Shown here in pieces: positions 36,680-45,205 of a stretch of DNA of 64,000 nt. The notes under the pieces are model-generated. The model was not told where the DNA came from. It searched no databases and saw only the letters and a program-made list of their open reading frames with translations. Both the position numbers and the translations under genes were made by a program. The stretch spans positions 248,001-312,000 of the forward strand of contig NZ_JAUCZH010000007.1 of NCBI RefSeq assembly GCF_030373185.1. Reading direction: 5' to 3'. This DNA is from Tabrizicola sp. GTDB taxonomy: Bacteria > Pseudomonadota > Alphaproteobacteria > Rhodobacterales > Rhodobacteraceae. Position 1 is the stretch's first letter; each line of letters opens with the position of its first letter.

Positions 36680-37600
36680 ATGTCTTATGTAAACAACATC
36701 CGCATGTTCGTCCGCGTCTATGAATTGGGCAGCATGTCCGCTGCGGCGCGGGATCAGCGCACGTCGCCGGCCGTATCGTCAGCCCGGATTTCGGAGCTGG
36801 AGAAACACCTTGGCGTGCGCCTGTTCAGCCGCACCACCCGGAGCCTGCAACCGACCGAAAACGGCCGCATCTTCTATGACGGCGCCCGCCGCGTGCTGGA
36901 AGCGATAGACGAGGCCGAAGCCGCGGTGATGGATGTCACGCAAAATCCGCGCGGCACGATCTTCGTGGCCGCCCCGCTTGGCATCGGACGGCGGTTCATT
37001 GGCCCGCGCGTGCCGGCCTTCAAGGATCTTTATCCGCAGATCGACGTGCGCCTGCGCCTGTCGGACCGGGGGATCGACGTGGTGGCCGAAGGGATCGACG
37101 TGGCCTTTCATCTTGGGCTTCTGGAGGATTCGACGCTCAAGGTCCGCACCATCGCCGATTGCCCTCGATTGTTGTGCGCCGCCCCCGCCTATGTCGAACG
37201 TCGCGGGATGCCTGCTGACGGCGCCGCCTTGCTGGCTGACAAGCATGATTGCCTGAACCTGCGCTTTCCCGGCGCGAAGGAGTTTCAGTGGACGCTTGCC
37301 ACCCCCGAAGGCCCGCGCCGGTTTGAAATTGCCGGCCCGTTTGAAAGCGATGATGGCGATGTGCTGACCGGATGGGCGCTTGACGGGCGCGGCATCGTGC
37401 TGAAACCGCTGTTCGAGGTCGCCGATCACCTGCGGTCCGGCGCGCTGGTCCCGGTGGCCACCGCCACGCCCCCGCTGCCGATCCAGCTTTCCACGCTTAG
37501 CCAACACCGCAGGCTGAAAGACCCCAAGGTACAGCTTTTCACCGATTTCATGACACAGCAGATCCGCGAAGACCTGCGCCGGGCAACGCAGGGGGCCTAG
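36680..37600 (+). CDS. LysR-family transcriptional regulator
   Basis: 306 residues: N-terminal winged helix-turn-helix (FVRVYELGSMSAAARDQRTSPAVSSARISELEKHLG, residues about 10-60) and a periplasmic-binding-protein-like effector domain (GTIFVAAPLGIGRRF, DIRLRLSDRGIDVV-type segment). Divergent from puuD across 108 bases that contain an inverted repeat, so it is the best candidate regulator of urate breakdown; the effector is not readable. The annotated ATG has no strong ribosome-binding site; an ATG 24 bases downstream is possible. Confidence 0.9.
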   Translation: MSYVNNIRMFVRVYELGSMSAAARDQRTSPAVSSARISELEKHLGVRLFSRTTRSLQPTENGRIFYDGARRVLEAIDEAEAAVMDVTQNPRGTIFVAAPLGIGRRFIGPRVPAFKDLYPQIDVRLRLSDRGIDVVAEGIDVAFHLGLLEDSTLKVRTIADCPRLLCAAPAYVERRGMPADGAALLADKHDCLNLRFPGAKEFQWTLATPEGPRRFEIAGPFESDDGDVLTGWALDGRGIVLKPLFEVADHLRSGALVPVATATPPLPIQLSTLSQHRRLKDPKVQLFTDFMTQQIREDLRRATQGA

Positions 37601-37631
37601 GCCGGGCAACCCTGCTGATCAGCAAACGCAA

Positions 37632-37657
37632 AAGGGCGGAGCCGAAGCCCCGCCCTT
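37632..37657 (-). terminator. Terminator, DUF2125 gene
   Basis: The stem AAGGGCGG / CCGCCCTT with a 10-base loop; on the minus strand it is followed by TTTTG. It sits between the 3' ends of the LysR and DUF2125 genes and may stop both. Confidence 0.65.
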
Positions 37658-37676
37658 CCCGTCACCGCAGCGCCCC

Positions 37677-39179
37677 TTACTGGATGCGCTGGCCGTTCAC
37701 ATAGATCTCGAACCCCGGCTTGGCCTCGATCTTGGAGGTCAGCGTGTCCGGACCCGCGCCGGGCGACATGAAGGCGCCCATCATCATCCGCGCGCCCATT
37801 GCATCTTCCTGCGCCAGAATGCCGGTTGCGATCAGCCCGTCGATCAGCGCGTTTGCCCCGGAGATCGACACGTCGGCCTCTCCGATCGGCATCGGCATGC
37901 CCATGGAGTTGTCGAAGGTGAAAGCGCCGGTTCCCGCCAGTGCCGCGCCCGCCACCTTCAGCGAAAGCTCGGTGATGTCGAGGTTTTCCGGTGCCGGGAT
38001 CGGGGGCATGCCGCCCATCTCGTCCGCTGCGATCATTGCAGGAACGTCGATCTTCGTCTTGCCCGAGATATCGACCGCCAGATCCGCCGCATCGCGCGAG
38101 AAGACAGCACCGGGGTCGATCATCGCCCAGGCCTCTTCGTTGACGCTGAACTGGCTGAACTTCATGATCAGACCAAAATCACCCGCCACGTCATTTGCGA
38201 TCACCGGCGCTGTCATGCCGAACATGATCGGACCCGAGGTCACTTGCACCGGCACCGGCATCATGCCCGAGTTCACTTTAACATCCAGACCGGCCCCCTG
38301 TGACTGGATCGAGAAGGTGTCCTTGTTGAAAACCGCCGTTCCGTCACCGCCGCCGGCCGTAATTTCCATGCTCATGGGAAAAAAGGCGCTTTCCTGAGTC
38401 ATCGATCCGACCGAAGTGCCTTGTTTGGTGGAAACGCTGATGGCCAACCCTTCCTGAAGGGCAGCGCCAAAATCTTGTGGCCCGGCCATATCGGCAAGTG
38501 ACATGCTGGACGGCAAGGCGAGGTCAAACGACACCTCGACATCGGCGGTGTCACTGGCCGTTGTCTGCTTCATTTCCAGACCGGCATCATCAAGCGTGGT
38601 GTTATAGGCAAGCGCGCCCGCCTTGATGTCCAGCCCGAAGGTCCGGTTGGTGCCGGGGGTGTCAGAATAGGTGCCGGACAGGTTGGACAGCCCAACGGTT
38701 CCAGCGGCCTTGGTTTCAGGCGGGGTGGTGCCATCAAAAGACGGATAGGACGGATAGGTGGTATCATAGACCACATCCAGCTTCGCAGCAGCGAAATCAT
38801 AGGCCAGGCCGCCATCCGCCTCACGCACGATCATGGTCAGACCGTCATGCACGATGCGGGCCGAACCTTGGGTATCGCCCGTCAGATCGAGGCCGATATC
38901 CGCACCCGGCGCGATTGTGACAGAGCCGTCCGTTTCTTCGGTCAGCCGCATGTCCGAAATCCTGATCCCCGCCATTCCGGCTGGAGCGATCGAAACGCCG
39001 TTCAGCGTCAGTGCGCCGCCGTCATTGTTTTCCGTGGCGGCGGTCACCTCAAGCCCGATCATCGCGCCGGCGTCCTTCCAGGACTGCCAGACCTGATCAG
39101 CCGTCAGCGCGGCATGGGCCGTTCCACCCATCAATAGGACAAATGCAGGCGCTGCAAAGCAAGACGTCATCCGAAACAT
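37677..39179 (-). CDS. DUF2125 family periplasmic protein
   Basis: 500 residues with a signal peptide (SCFAAPAFVLLMGGTAHA) and many repeating beta-strand units rich in Gly, Asp and Thr (LTLNGVSIAPAGMAGIRISDM and similar), ending in ISGANALIDGLIATGIL and FEIYVNGQRIQ. DUF2125 is common in Rhodobacteraceae; function unknown, with an envelope role likely from location. It separates the puuD/LysR pair from the rest of the urate genes without any sign of belonging to that pathway. Confidence 0.85.
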   Translation of the reverse strand: MFRMTSCFAAPAFVLLMGGTAHAALTADQVWQSWKDAGAMIGLEVTAATENNDGGALTLNGVSIAPAGMAGIRISDMRLTEETDGSVTIAPGADIGLDLTGDTQGSARIVHDGLTMIVREADGGLAYDFAAAKLDVVYDTTYPSYPSFDGTTPPETKAAGTVGLSNLSGTYSDTPGTNRTFGLDIKAGALAYNTTLDDAGLEMKQTTASDTADVEVSFDLALPSSMSLADMAGPQDFGAALQEGLAISVSTKQGTSVGSMTQESAFFPMSMEITAGGGDGTAVFNKDTFSIQSQGAGLDVKVNSGMMPVPVQVTSGPIMFGMTAPVIANDVAGDFGLIMKFSQFSVNEEAWAMIDPGAVFSRDAADLAVDISGKTKIDVPAMIAADEMGGMPPIPAPENLDITELSLKVAGAALAGTGAFTFDNSMGMPMPIGEADVSISGANALIDGLIATGILAQEDAMGARMMMGAFMSPGAGPDTLTSKIEAKPGFEIYVNGQRIQ

Positions 39180-39263
39180 ACGATTCTCCCAAACGAAATT
39201 TTACGGCGAAATCAAACCCTGTATTGACCGCAACCGCAAGTAATCGTTTCGCGACCCAAGCCG

Positions 39264-39617
39264 TCATGACCCCCGGTAAGTCGAATAGCTGAACGGGGAA
39301 ATCAGCAACGGCACATGGTAATGCTGTCCCGCATCCGGCACGCCAAAGCGGATTGGCACCTGGTCCAGAAACAGCAGCCCATCCCCCGCCTGACCCGTCG
39401 CGCGCAGATAGTCCCCTGCGCCGAAGACCAGTTCATAAACGCCAGCAGTCAGATCCGCGCCTTCCAGCATCGGCCCATCGGTCCGCCCGTCCGCATTCGT
39501 CACCATCTCCTTGATCCGAAGGTGGCTGTCGCCTGAAATCCGGTACAAGGTGATCTTCACCCCCGCTGCGGGTTTGCCCTTTGCCGTATCCAGCACATGC
39601 GTGGAAAGCCGTCCCAT
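39264..39617 (-). CDS. uraH: 5-hydroxyisourate hydrolase
   Basis: 117 residues from the ATG at 39617, preceded by GGAGG. Transthyretin-like fold with the diagnostic N-terminal LSTHVLDTAKGKPA and C-terminal HYHVPLLISPFSYSTYRGS, whose YRGS tail is the HIU-hydrolase signature. It hydrolyses 5-hydroxyisourate, the PuuD product, to OHCU. Divergent from the puuE-uraD fusion gene, which carries the next two steps. Confidence 0.95.
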   Translation of the reverse strand: MGRLSTHVLDTAKGKPAAGVKITLYRISGDSHLRIKEMVTNADGRTDGPMLEGADLTAGVYELVFGAGDYLRATGQAGDGLLFLDQVPIRFGVPDAGQHYHVPLLISPFSYSTYRGS

Positions 39618-39759
39618 CTGAAACCTCCGTTTTCCGGCATCAGACCACGAAACCCCTGCCCCTGCGACCCCGCATTGCCCGCATATGACCTTTCGTGAAA
39701 TCTTGAAAATATCTACTGCCATTCTCGCCTAATCTCGCCCGACGCCCAAGGAGAAGCCC

Positions 39760-41175
39760 GTGAACCGCTATCCCCGAGATTTCCGTGGCCATGGCCCCGA
39801 CGCCCCCGATGCCCGCTGGCCGGGTGGCGCGAAGATCGCCATCTCGCTGGTCCTGAACTATGAGGAAGGCGGCGAGAACAGCATCCTTCACGGCGACGCC
39901 CAGTCTGAGGCCTTTCTGTCCGACATCGCTGGCGCCCAACCCTGGCCGGGGATGCGGCACTGGAACATGGAATCGCTATACGACTACGGCGCGCGGGCCG
40001 GGTTCTGGCGGCTCCATCGCCTGTTCACCGGGCGCAACCTGCCCGTCACGATCTACGGCGTCGCCACCGCCCTTGCGCGCAACCCCGAACAGGTGGCCGC
40101 GATGAAATCCGCCGGCTGGGACATCGCCAGCCACGGGCTGAAATGGGTCGATCACCGCGACATGGCCGAAGATCAGGAACGCGCCCAGATAGCTGAGGCG
40201 ATCCGCCTGCACACCGAAGTTGTCGGCACCCCGCCGCGTGGCTGGTATACCGGGCGTTGCTCCTTGAACACGGTCCGGCTGACGGCGGAAGCCGGGGCTT
40301 TCGACTGGATCTCAGATACCTATGACGACGATCTGCCCTATTGGGCCGAGGTGGGGGGCCGTGACCAGCTGGTGATCCCCTACACCCTTGAAGCCAACGA
40401 CATGCGCTTTGCCACCGCGCCGGGCTACATCGAAGGCGAACAGTTCTTCACCTACCTGCGAGACACCTTCGACACCCTCTATGCCGAAGGGGCTGACGGT
40501 CGGGCCAAGATGTTCTCCATCGGCTTGCACTGCCGCCTGATCGGGCGTCCCGGCAAGATCGCCGGCCTGATCCGCTTTCTTGACCACGTCCAGCGCCATG
40601 AAGGCGTCTGGTTCGCCACCCGCAGCGACATCGCCGCGCATTGGGCCGCAACCCACCCGCACGCCCGCATCGAACGCCCCAGCCAGATGACCCGCACCCG
40701 CTTTGTCGAACGCTTCGGCAGCATCTTCGAACACTCCCCCTGGATCGCAGACCGCGCCTTTGACCTTGAACTCGGCCCCGCGCATGACTCGGCGGTGGGC
40801 CTCCACAACGCGCTTGCCCGCATCTTCCGCAGCGCCACGCCCGCCGAACGCCTTGGCGTGCTGAACGCGCACCCCGATCTTGCCGGCAAACTTGCCGCCG
40901 CAAAGCGCCTGACCCCGGAAAGCACCGCCGAACAGGCCAGCGCCGCGCTTGATGCGCTGACCGATGCCGAACGGGCGGAGTTTCAGCGCCTGAACACCGA
41001 CTACGTCGCCAAGCACGGCTTTCCCTTCATTATCGCCGTCCGCGACAACACCAAGGCAAGCATCCTGAATGCCTTCCAGACCCGCCTTGCGAACAATACC
41101 GAACAGGAATTCACGATGGCCTGCGCCCAAGTCGAACGCATCGCCGAACTTCGCCTGAAGGACCAGTTGCCATGA
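39760..41175 (+). CDS. puuE: Fusion: allantoinase (PuuE type) and OHCU decarboxylase
   Basis: 471 residues. Residues 1 to about 300 are a polysaccharide-deacetylase-fold allantoinase (YPRDFRGHGPDAPDARWPGGAKIA, LHCRLIGRPG). Residues about 310-471 are a complete UraD-type OHCU decarboxylase with the catalytic NAHPDLAGK motif (H371) and the KHGFPFIIAV segment. The fusion joins consecutive steps: OHCU to allantoin, then allantoin to allantoate. The stop overlaps the allE start (ATGA). The fusion is known in related bacteria. Both active regions look intact. Confidence 0.94.
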   Translation: MNRYPRDFRGHGPDAPDARWPGGAKIAISLVLNYEEGGENSILHGDAQSEAFLSDIAGAQPWPGMRHWNMESLYDYGARAGFWRLHRLFTGRNLPVTIYGVATALARNPEQVAAMKSAGWDIASHGLKWVDHRDMAEDQERAQIAEAIRLHTEVVGTPPRGWYTGRCSLNTVRLTAEAGAFDWISDTYDDDLPYWAEVGGRDQLVIPYTLEANDMRFATAPGYIEGEQFFTYLRDTFDTLYAEGADGRAKMFSIGLHCRLIGRPGKIAGLIRFLDHVQRHEGVWFATRSDIAAHWAATHPHARIERPSQMTRTRFVERFGSIFEHSPWIADRAFDLELGPAHDSAVGLHNALARIFRSATPAERLGVLNAHPDLAGKLAAAKRLTPESTAEQASAALDALTDAERAEFQRLNTDYVAKHGFPFIIAVRDNTKASILNAFQTRLANNTEQEFTMACAQVERIAELRLKDQLP

Positions 41176-42008
41176 CCGAAAAGCCCGCCGGCTACTACCA
41201 TCCCCCGGGCGGCCTGCCCTCGCAGACCACCCTGATGACCGCCCGCGCCGTTTTTACCCCGGCTTATGCCTTCATCCCCAAGGGTTGCTTTTCCGAAATC
41301 GTCACCAGCAATCTGCCCGGCTGGACGAAAACCCGCCTCTGGCTGATCGCCCGGCCCATGTCAGGCTTCTCCGAAACCTTCAGCCAATATGTGATGGAGG
41401 TGGCCCCCGGCGGCGGCTCCGACACCCCCGACACTGACACCGGCGCCGAACACTGGCTTTTCTTCACCGACGGACTTGCCACGGTGACGATAGACGGCAC
41501 CGGCTATGAGATGGAAGCAGGCTCCTACGCCTACATCCCCCCCGCCAGCCGCTGGACCCTGCTTGCCGAGGGCGGCAGCCCCGCGCGTTTCCACTGGCTC
41601 CGCAAGCTTTACGAACCCGCCCCGGGCCACCCCGCGCCCGCACATTTCGTCATCAACGAACGCGACGTCCCCGTCCGCTTCATGCCGGGCACCGACAACC
41701 GCTGGGGCACCACCCGCTTCGTCGACCCCGATGACATTGCCCATGATGCCCATGTCAACATCGTCACCTTCCAGCCCGGCGGCCGCATCCCGTTTGAAGA
41801 AACCCATGTGATGGAACATGGCCTTTACGTCCTTGAAGGCCGCGCCGCCTACAAGCTCAACCAGGACTGGGTCGAGGTCGAGGCCGGTGATTTCATGTGG
41901 CTGCGCGCCTTCTGCCCGCAGGCCTGCATCGCCGCAGGCCCCGACCCGTTCCGCTACCTCCTTTACAAGGATGTCAACCGCCACGCCAACCTGCGCCTTA
42001 TGCGCTGA
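41172..42008 (+). CDS. allE: (S)-ureidoglycine aminohydrolase
   Basis: 278-residue bicupin of the YlbA/AllE family: the N-terminal half carries MEVAPGGGSDTPDTDTGAEHWLFF, and the C-terminal metal cupin has ETHVMEHGLYVLEGRAAYKLN and DFMWLRAFCPQACI. It releases ammonia from ureidoglycine to give ureidoglycolate. It overlaps the allantoinase fusion and precedes allA by 83 bases holding repeat copy D. No allantoate amidohydrolase (the step before) is encoded in this window. Confidence 0.93.
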   Translation: MTEKPAGYYHPPGGLPSQTTLMTARAVFTPAYAFIPKGCFSEIVTSNLPGWTKTRLWLIARPMSGFSETFSQYVMEVAPGGGSDTPDTDTGAEHWLFFTDGLATVTIDGTGYEMEAGSYAYIPPASRWTLLAEGGSPARFHWLRKLYEPAPGHPAPAHFVINERDVPVRFMPGTDNRWGTTRFVDPDDIAHDAHVNIVTFQPGGRIPFEETHVMEHGLYVLEGRAAYKLNQDWVEVEAGDFMWLRAFCPQACIAAGPDPFRYLLYKDVNRHANLRLMR

Positions 42009-42020
42009 CATTCATCTGTC

Positions 42021-42064
42021 CGGAAATATCCCACGGGGAGCGCGAGGGGTGTGAAACCCCTCGC
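42021..42064 (+). repeat. Dispersed palindromic repeat, copy D
   Basis: GGAAATATCCCACGGGGAGC is followed by the perfect 9-bp hairpin GCGAGGGGT / ACCCCTCGC (42042-42064, loop GTGAA). It lies between two co-oriented genes, allE and allA, as copy A does between glcD and glcE. Confidence 0.7.
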
Positions 42065-42091
42065 TTCCGCCGCCCGCAAGAAAGCCAGCCG

Positions 42092-42565
42092 ATGCAGACC
42101 CTGCACGCCGAACCCCTCACCGCCGCCGGCTTTGCCCCCTTCGGCGATGTTCTGGACGCTACCGGTGATTTCCGGCTTATCAACGACGGGCTCTGCCGCC
42201 GCCACCACGACCGCGCCCGGCTGGATTTCGGTGACGCCCGCGCTGGCATCTCGATCTTCCACGCCGAACCCCGCGCCCTGCCCTACCGCTTTGACCTGAT
42301 CGAGCGTCATCCCGAAGGCTCACAAGCCTTCATCCCGATGACGCAAGCTCCGTTCCTTGTCATCGTTGCGCCTGATCCGCAGGCACAACCGCGCGCATTC
42401 CTTACAAATGGCGCGCAAGGGATAAACCTGCTGCGTGGCACATGGCACGGTGTGCTGACACCCCTTCATTCCCCCGGCATCTTTGCCGTTGTGGACCGGA
42501 TCGGCCCTACGCCGAACCTTGAAGAATACCGTTACACCCAACCGTGGACGGTGCTGGCCCCCTGA
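42092..42565 (+). CDS. allA: Ureidoglycolate lyase
   Basis: 157 residues from the ATG at 42092 (MQTLHAEPLTAAGFAPFGDVL, a typical AllA start). Conserved regions include RHHDRARLDF-like N-terminal strands, FDLIERHPEGSQAFIPM, and the late GINLLRGTWHGVLTPLHSPG. It splits ureidoglycolate into glyoxylate and urea, so purine breakdown here ends in the substrate of the bhc operon 3 kb away. A purine permease follows. Confidence 0.94.
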   Translation: MQTLHAEPLTAAGFAPFGDVLDATGDFRLINDGLCRRHHDRARLDFGDARAGISIFHAEPRALPYRFDLIERHPEGSQAFIPMTQAPFLVIVAPDPQAQPRAFLTNGAQGINLLRGTWHGVLTPLHSPGIFAVVDRIGPTPNLEEYRYTQPWTVLAP

Positions 42566-42646
42566 ACGGGGTATTAACCGGATCGCACCCAAGGGGCAGT
42601 GCGAAGACGGCGAGAACATAAACGCCCCGAGGGAAAGGTAACCACA

Positions 42647-44062
42647 ATGACCAGCGCATCTCTGGGGACACCAGAGCAACTTCGAGACCCAGATTACTTG
42701 CCGCCCCTTGGGCAGGCCGTGCCTTTGGGGATTCAACACGTCCTTGCGATGTTCGTCTCGAACGTCACGCCAGCGATCATCGTCTGTGGCGCAGCGGGGA
42801 TCGGTTTCGGGTCAGATCAGGGCGCGCTCGGTTTTCCCGACATGACCTACATGATCCAGATGTCCATGCTGTTTGCAGGCATCGCCACGCTTTTGCAAAC
42901 CGTCGGCATGGGTCCGGTCGGGGCAAGATTGCCGATCGTGCAAGGCACGTCCTTTGCCTTCGTGCCGATCATGATTCCGGCCGTCGCAGGTCTTGGCACC
43001 GCCGGGCTTGGCGGGCTGATGACCGGTGTGGTCCTTGGCGGTATCTTCCACTTCTTCCTTGGCTTCATCGTCGGCCGCATCCGCTATGCCCTGCCGCCGC
43101 TGGTCACCGGCCTGATCGTGCTGATGATCGGTCTGGCACTGGTCAAGGTCGGTATCCAGTATGCAGCGGGCGGCGTTCCGGCCATGGAGGCAGGCATGCG
43201 CGCCATTGCCGATGCCAAGGCCGCCGGCACCCCGGTTGACTGGTCCACGATAAAGTTCGGCAGCTTCAGCCAGTGGCTTCCGGCGCTGGTCGTGATCCTT
43301 GTCACGCTGGCGATCAAGTTCTTTACCCGCGGTTTCATGGCTGTTGCCGCCGTGCTGATCGGCATCCTTGCCGGTTACGCGGTCGCGCTTGCCATGGGTC
43401 AGGTCAGCTTTATCGCCGTCGAGCGTGCCGGCTACTTCGCCTTGCCAAACCCGTTCATGTGGGGGTTCGAGATCAACTTCGCCATCATCATCGGCATGTG
43501 CTTCATGGCAGTGGTGTCGGCGATCGAGACCGTGGGCGATGTTTCGGGAATCGCCAAGGGCGGCGCAGGCCGCGAGGCGACGGACACTGAAATTCAGGGC
43601 GCGACCTTCGCTGATGGTGCAGGCACAGCCGTCGCGGGCATCTTTGGCGGGCTGCCGAATACCTCGTTCAGCCAGAATGTCGGCCTGATCGCGATGACCG
43701 GAGTGATGAGCCGCCATGTCGTGACCATCGGCGCGCTGTTCCTGATCGTCTGCGGGCTGATCCCCAAGGTGGGTGCGGCCATCAACACCGTCCCGATCAA
43801 CGTGCTGGGCGGCGGCGTGGTGGTGATGTTCGGCATGGTTTGCGCTGCGGGCGTCAACATGCTGTCCGAGGTAAAGTGGAACCGCCGCAACATGGTGATC
43901 TTCGCCACCGCGCTGTCGATCAGCCTTGGCCTGCAACTGGTCCCCGAGGCGCTGCAACACATGGGGCGCACGGCACAGATCCTGCTGACTTCGGGCCTTC
44001 TGCCCGCAGCCGCCATCGCGATCATCCTGAACCTCGCCCTGCCGGAAGAACTGGGCGACTGA
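42647..44062 (+). CDS. NCS2-family purine (urate/xanthine) permease
   Basis: 471 residues from the ATG at 42647 with GAGGGAAAGG upstream. NCS2 signatures include VPLGIQHVLAMFVSNVTPAII, PIVQGTSFAFVPIM, the transport motif region VSAIETVGDVSGIAKG and GLPNTSFSQNVGLIAMTGV, across about fourteen membrane segments. The family is nucleobase:proton symport. Position at the end of the urate genes suggests urate or xanthine as substrate. A hairpin terminator separates it from the convergent gap gene. Confidence 0.92.
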   Translation: MTSASLGTPEQLRDPDYLPPLGQAVPLGIQHVLAMFVSNVTPAIIVCGAAGIGFGSDQGALGFPDMTYMIQMSMLFAGIATLLQTVGMGPVGARLPIVQGTSFAFVPIMIPAVAGLGTAGLGGLMTGVVLGGIFHFFLGFIVGRIRYALPPLVTGLIVLMIGLALVKVGIQYAAGGVPAMEAGMRAIADAKAAGTPVDWSTIKFGSFSQWLPALVVILVTLAIKFFTRGFMAVAAVLIGILAGYAVALAMGQVSFIAVERAGYFALPNPFMWGFEINFAIIIGMCFMAVVSAIETVGDVSGIAKGGAGREATDTEIQGATFADGAGTAVAGIFGGLPNTSFSQNVGLIAMTGVMSRHVVTIGALFLIVCGLIPKVGAAINTVPINVLGGGVVVMFGMVCAAGVNMLSEVKWNRRNMVIFATALSISLGLQLVPEALQHMGRTAQILLTSGLLPAAAIAIILNLALPEELGD

Positions 44063-44070
44063 GAAGATGT

Positions 44071-44101
44071 CCGCGGGGTGCGTATAGTTCGCGCCCCGCG
44101 G
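44071..44101. terminator. Bidirectional terminator between the permease and gap genes
   Basis: A 12-bp stem CCGCGGGGTGCG / CGCGCCCCGCGG (one G-U pair, loop TATAGTT) fills the 48-base gap between two convergent genes. The T-run is short (CTTTC on the plus strand), so efficiency is uncertain. Confidence 0.7.
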
Positions 44102-44110
44102 GCTTTCGGC

Positions 44111-45079
44111 TCAGGCCATTGCCCGGGCCATCTCCAGCATCCGGTTGGAAAAGCCCCATTCGTTGTCATACCAGCCAAAGACGCGCAGCAATCCCTGCGG
44201 CGTCATGCGCGTTTCAGGGCAGGCCATGACGATGCTCTCGGGACGCGCCCGCAGGTCTGACGACACCAGCGGCAAGTCTGTCGCCCCGATCACCCCACCC
44301 GCCGCCTGGAACGCCGCGTTGACCGCCGGGATATTCGCCGGGCGGTCGGTGATGACGCTGAGGTCAACGCAGGACACGCTGGCCACCGGCACCCGAACGG
44401 CTGACCCCATGATCCGTCCGGCCACCTCGGGCAGGACCTGATCGAGCAGGCGTTGCGCGCTCGTCGTCGTTGGCACCATCGACAGCGCAGCCGCGCGGCT
44501 GCGGGCGAAATCGGCGGCGGGGGCATCCACGGTCGGCTGACTGCCGGTGTAGCAATGGACAGTGGTCATCGACCCGGTGACTACCCCCCATTCCCGATCC
44601 AGGAGCTTGACCAGCGGCGCCAGCGCATTGGTGGTGCAACTGGCGTTCGACACGATCCGCTGATCCCGCAGCGCCCCCTCATTGGCCCCCAGCACCACCG
44701 TCACCTCGGCCGCAGCCGACGGCCCAGAGATCAGCACCCGCTTTGCCCCGGCGACCAGGCCGCGCTTTGCCATCTCAAGGCTTTCAGCCCGCCCGGTGCA
44801 TTCCATCACGATATCGACGCCTGACAGATCCAGCGTGGACAGATCCGCCGCCCGGTGCAGCGGGATCACCCTGCCGTCGACCACCAAAGCGCCGCCCTCC
44901 AGCGTTGCCTGCCCCGGCCACGGCCCGAAGACCGAGTCGAACTGGAACAGGTAGGCGCACATTTCGGCCGTGGCGATGTCGTTGATCCCGACGATCTCAA
45001 GCCCCGGCACCGCTCCCTTGGCCCAGGCCCGCAGCACGGATCGCCCGATCCGCCCGAACCCGTTGACGAACACCCGCAT
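44111..45079 (-). CDS. gap: Type I glyceraldehyde-3-phosphate dehydrogenase family protein
   Basis: 322 residues from the ATG at 45079 (GGAGGGG upstream). NAD-binding VNGFGRIGRSVLRAW, catalytic cysteine in SNASCTTNALAP, VHCYTGSQ, and the C-terminal WYDNEWGFSNRM. Slightly shorter than the usual 330-335 residues. It could be glycolytic/gluconeogenic GAPDH or an erythrose-4-phosphate dehydrogenase-like relative. It lies 126 bases downstream of bhcD on the same strand; carbon leaving the bhc cycle as oxaloacetate must pass GAPDH during gluconeogenesis, so shared expression is plausible but unproven. Confidence 0.9.
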   Translation of the reverse strand: MRVFVNGFGRIGRSVLRAWAKGAVPGLEIVGINDIATAEMCAYLFQFDSVFGPWPGQATLEGGALVVDGRVIPLHRAADLSTLDLSGVDIVMECTGRAESLEMAKRGLVAGAKRVLISGPSAAAEVTVVLGANEGALRDQRIVSNASCTTNALAPLVKLLDREWGVVTGSMTTVHCYTGSQPTVDAPAADFARSRAAALSMVPTTTSAQRLLDQVLPEVAGRIMGSAVRVPVASVSCVDLSVITDRPANIPAVNAAFQAAGGVIGATDLPLVSSDLRARPESIVMACPETRMTPQGLLRVFGWYDNEWGFSNRMLEMARAMA

Positions 45080-45205
45080 GACCTGCCCCTCCAGCCCTGA
45101 TCGGTGCAGTCTCAGCACGCGCGGGCCGCCGCTTCAACAGGCGTTTGATCAAAATTTGTACCCAGAACAATTGACCGGGTGCGTCACCGGATACGCCTTC
45201 ATAGG

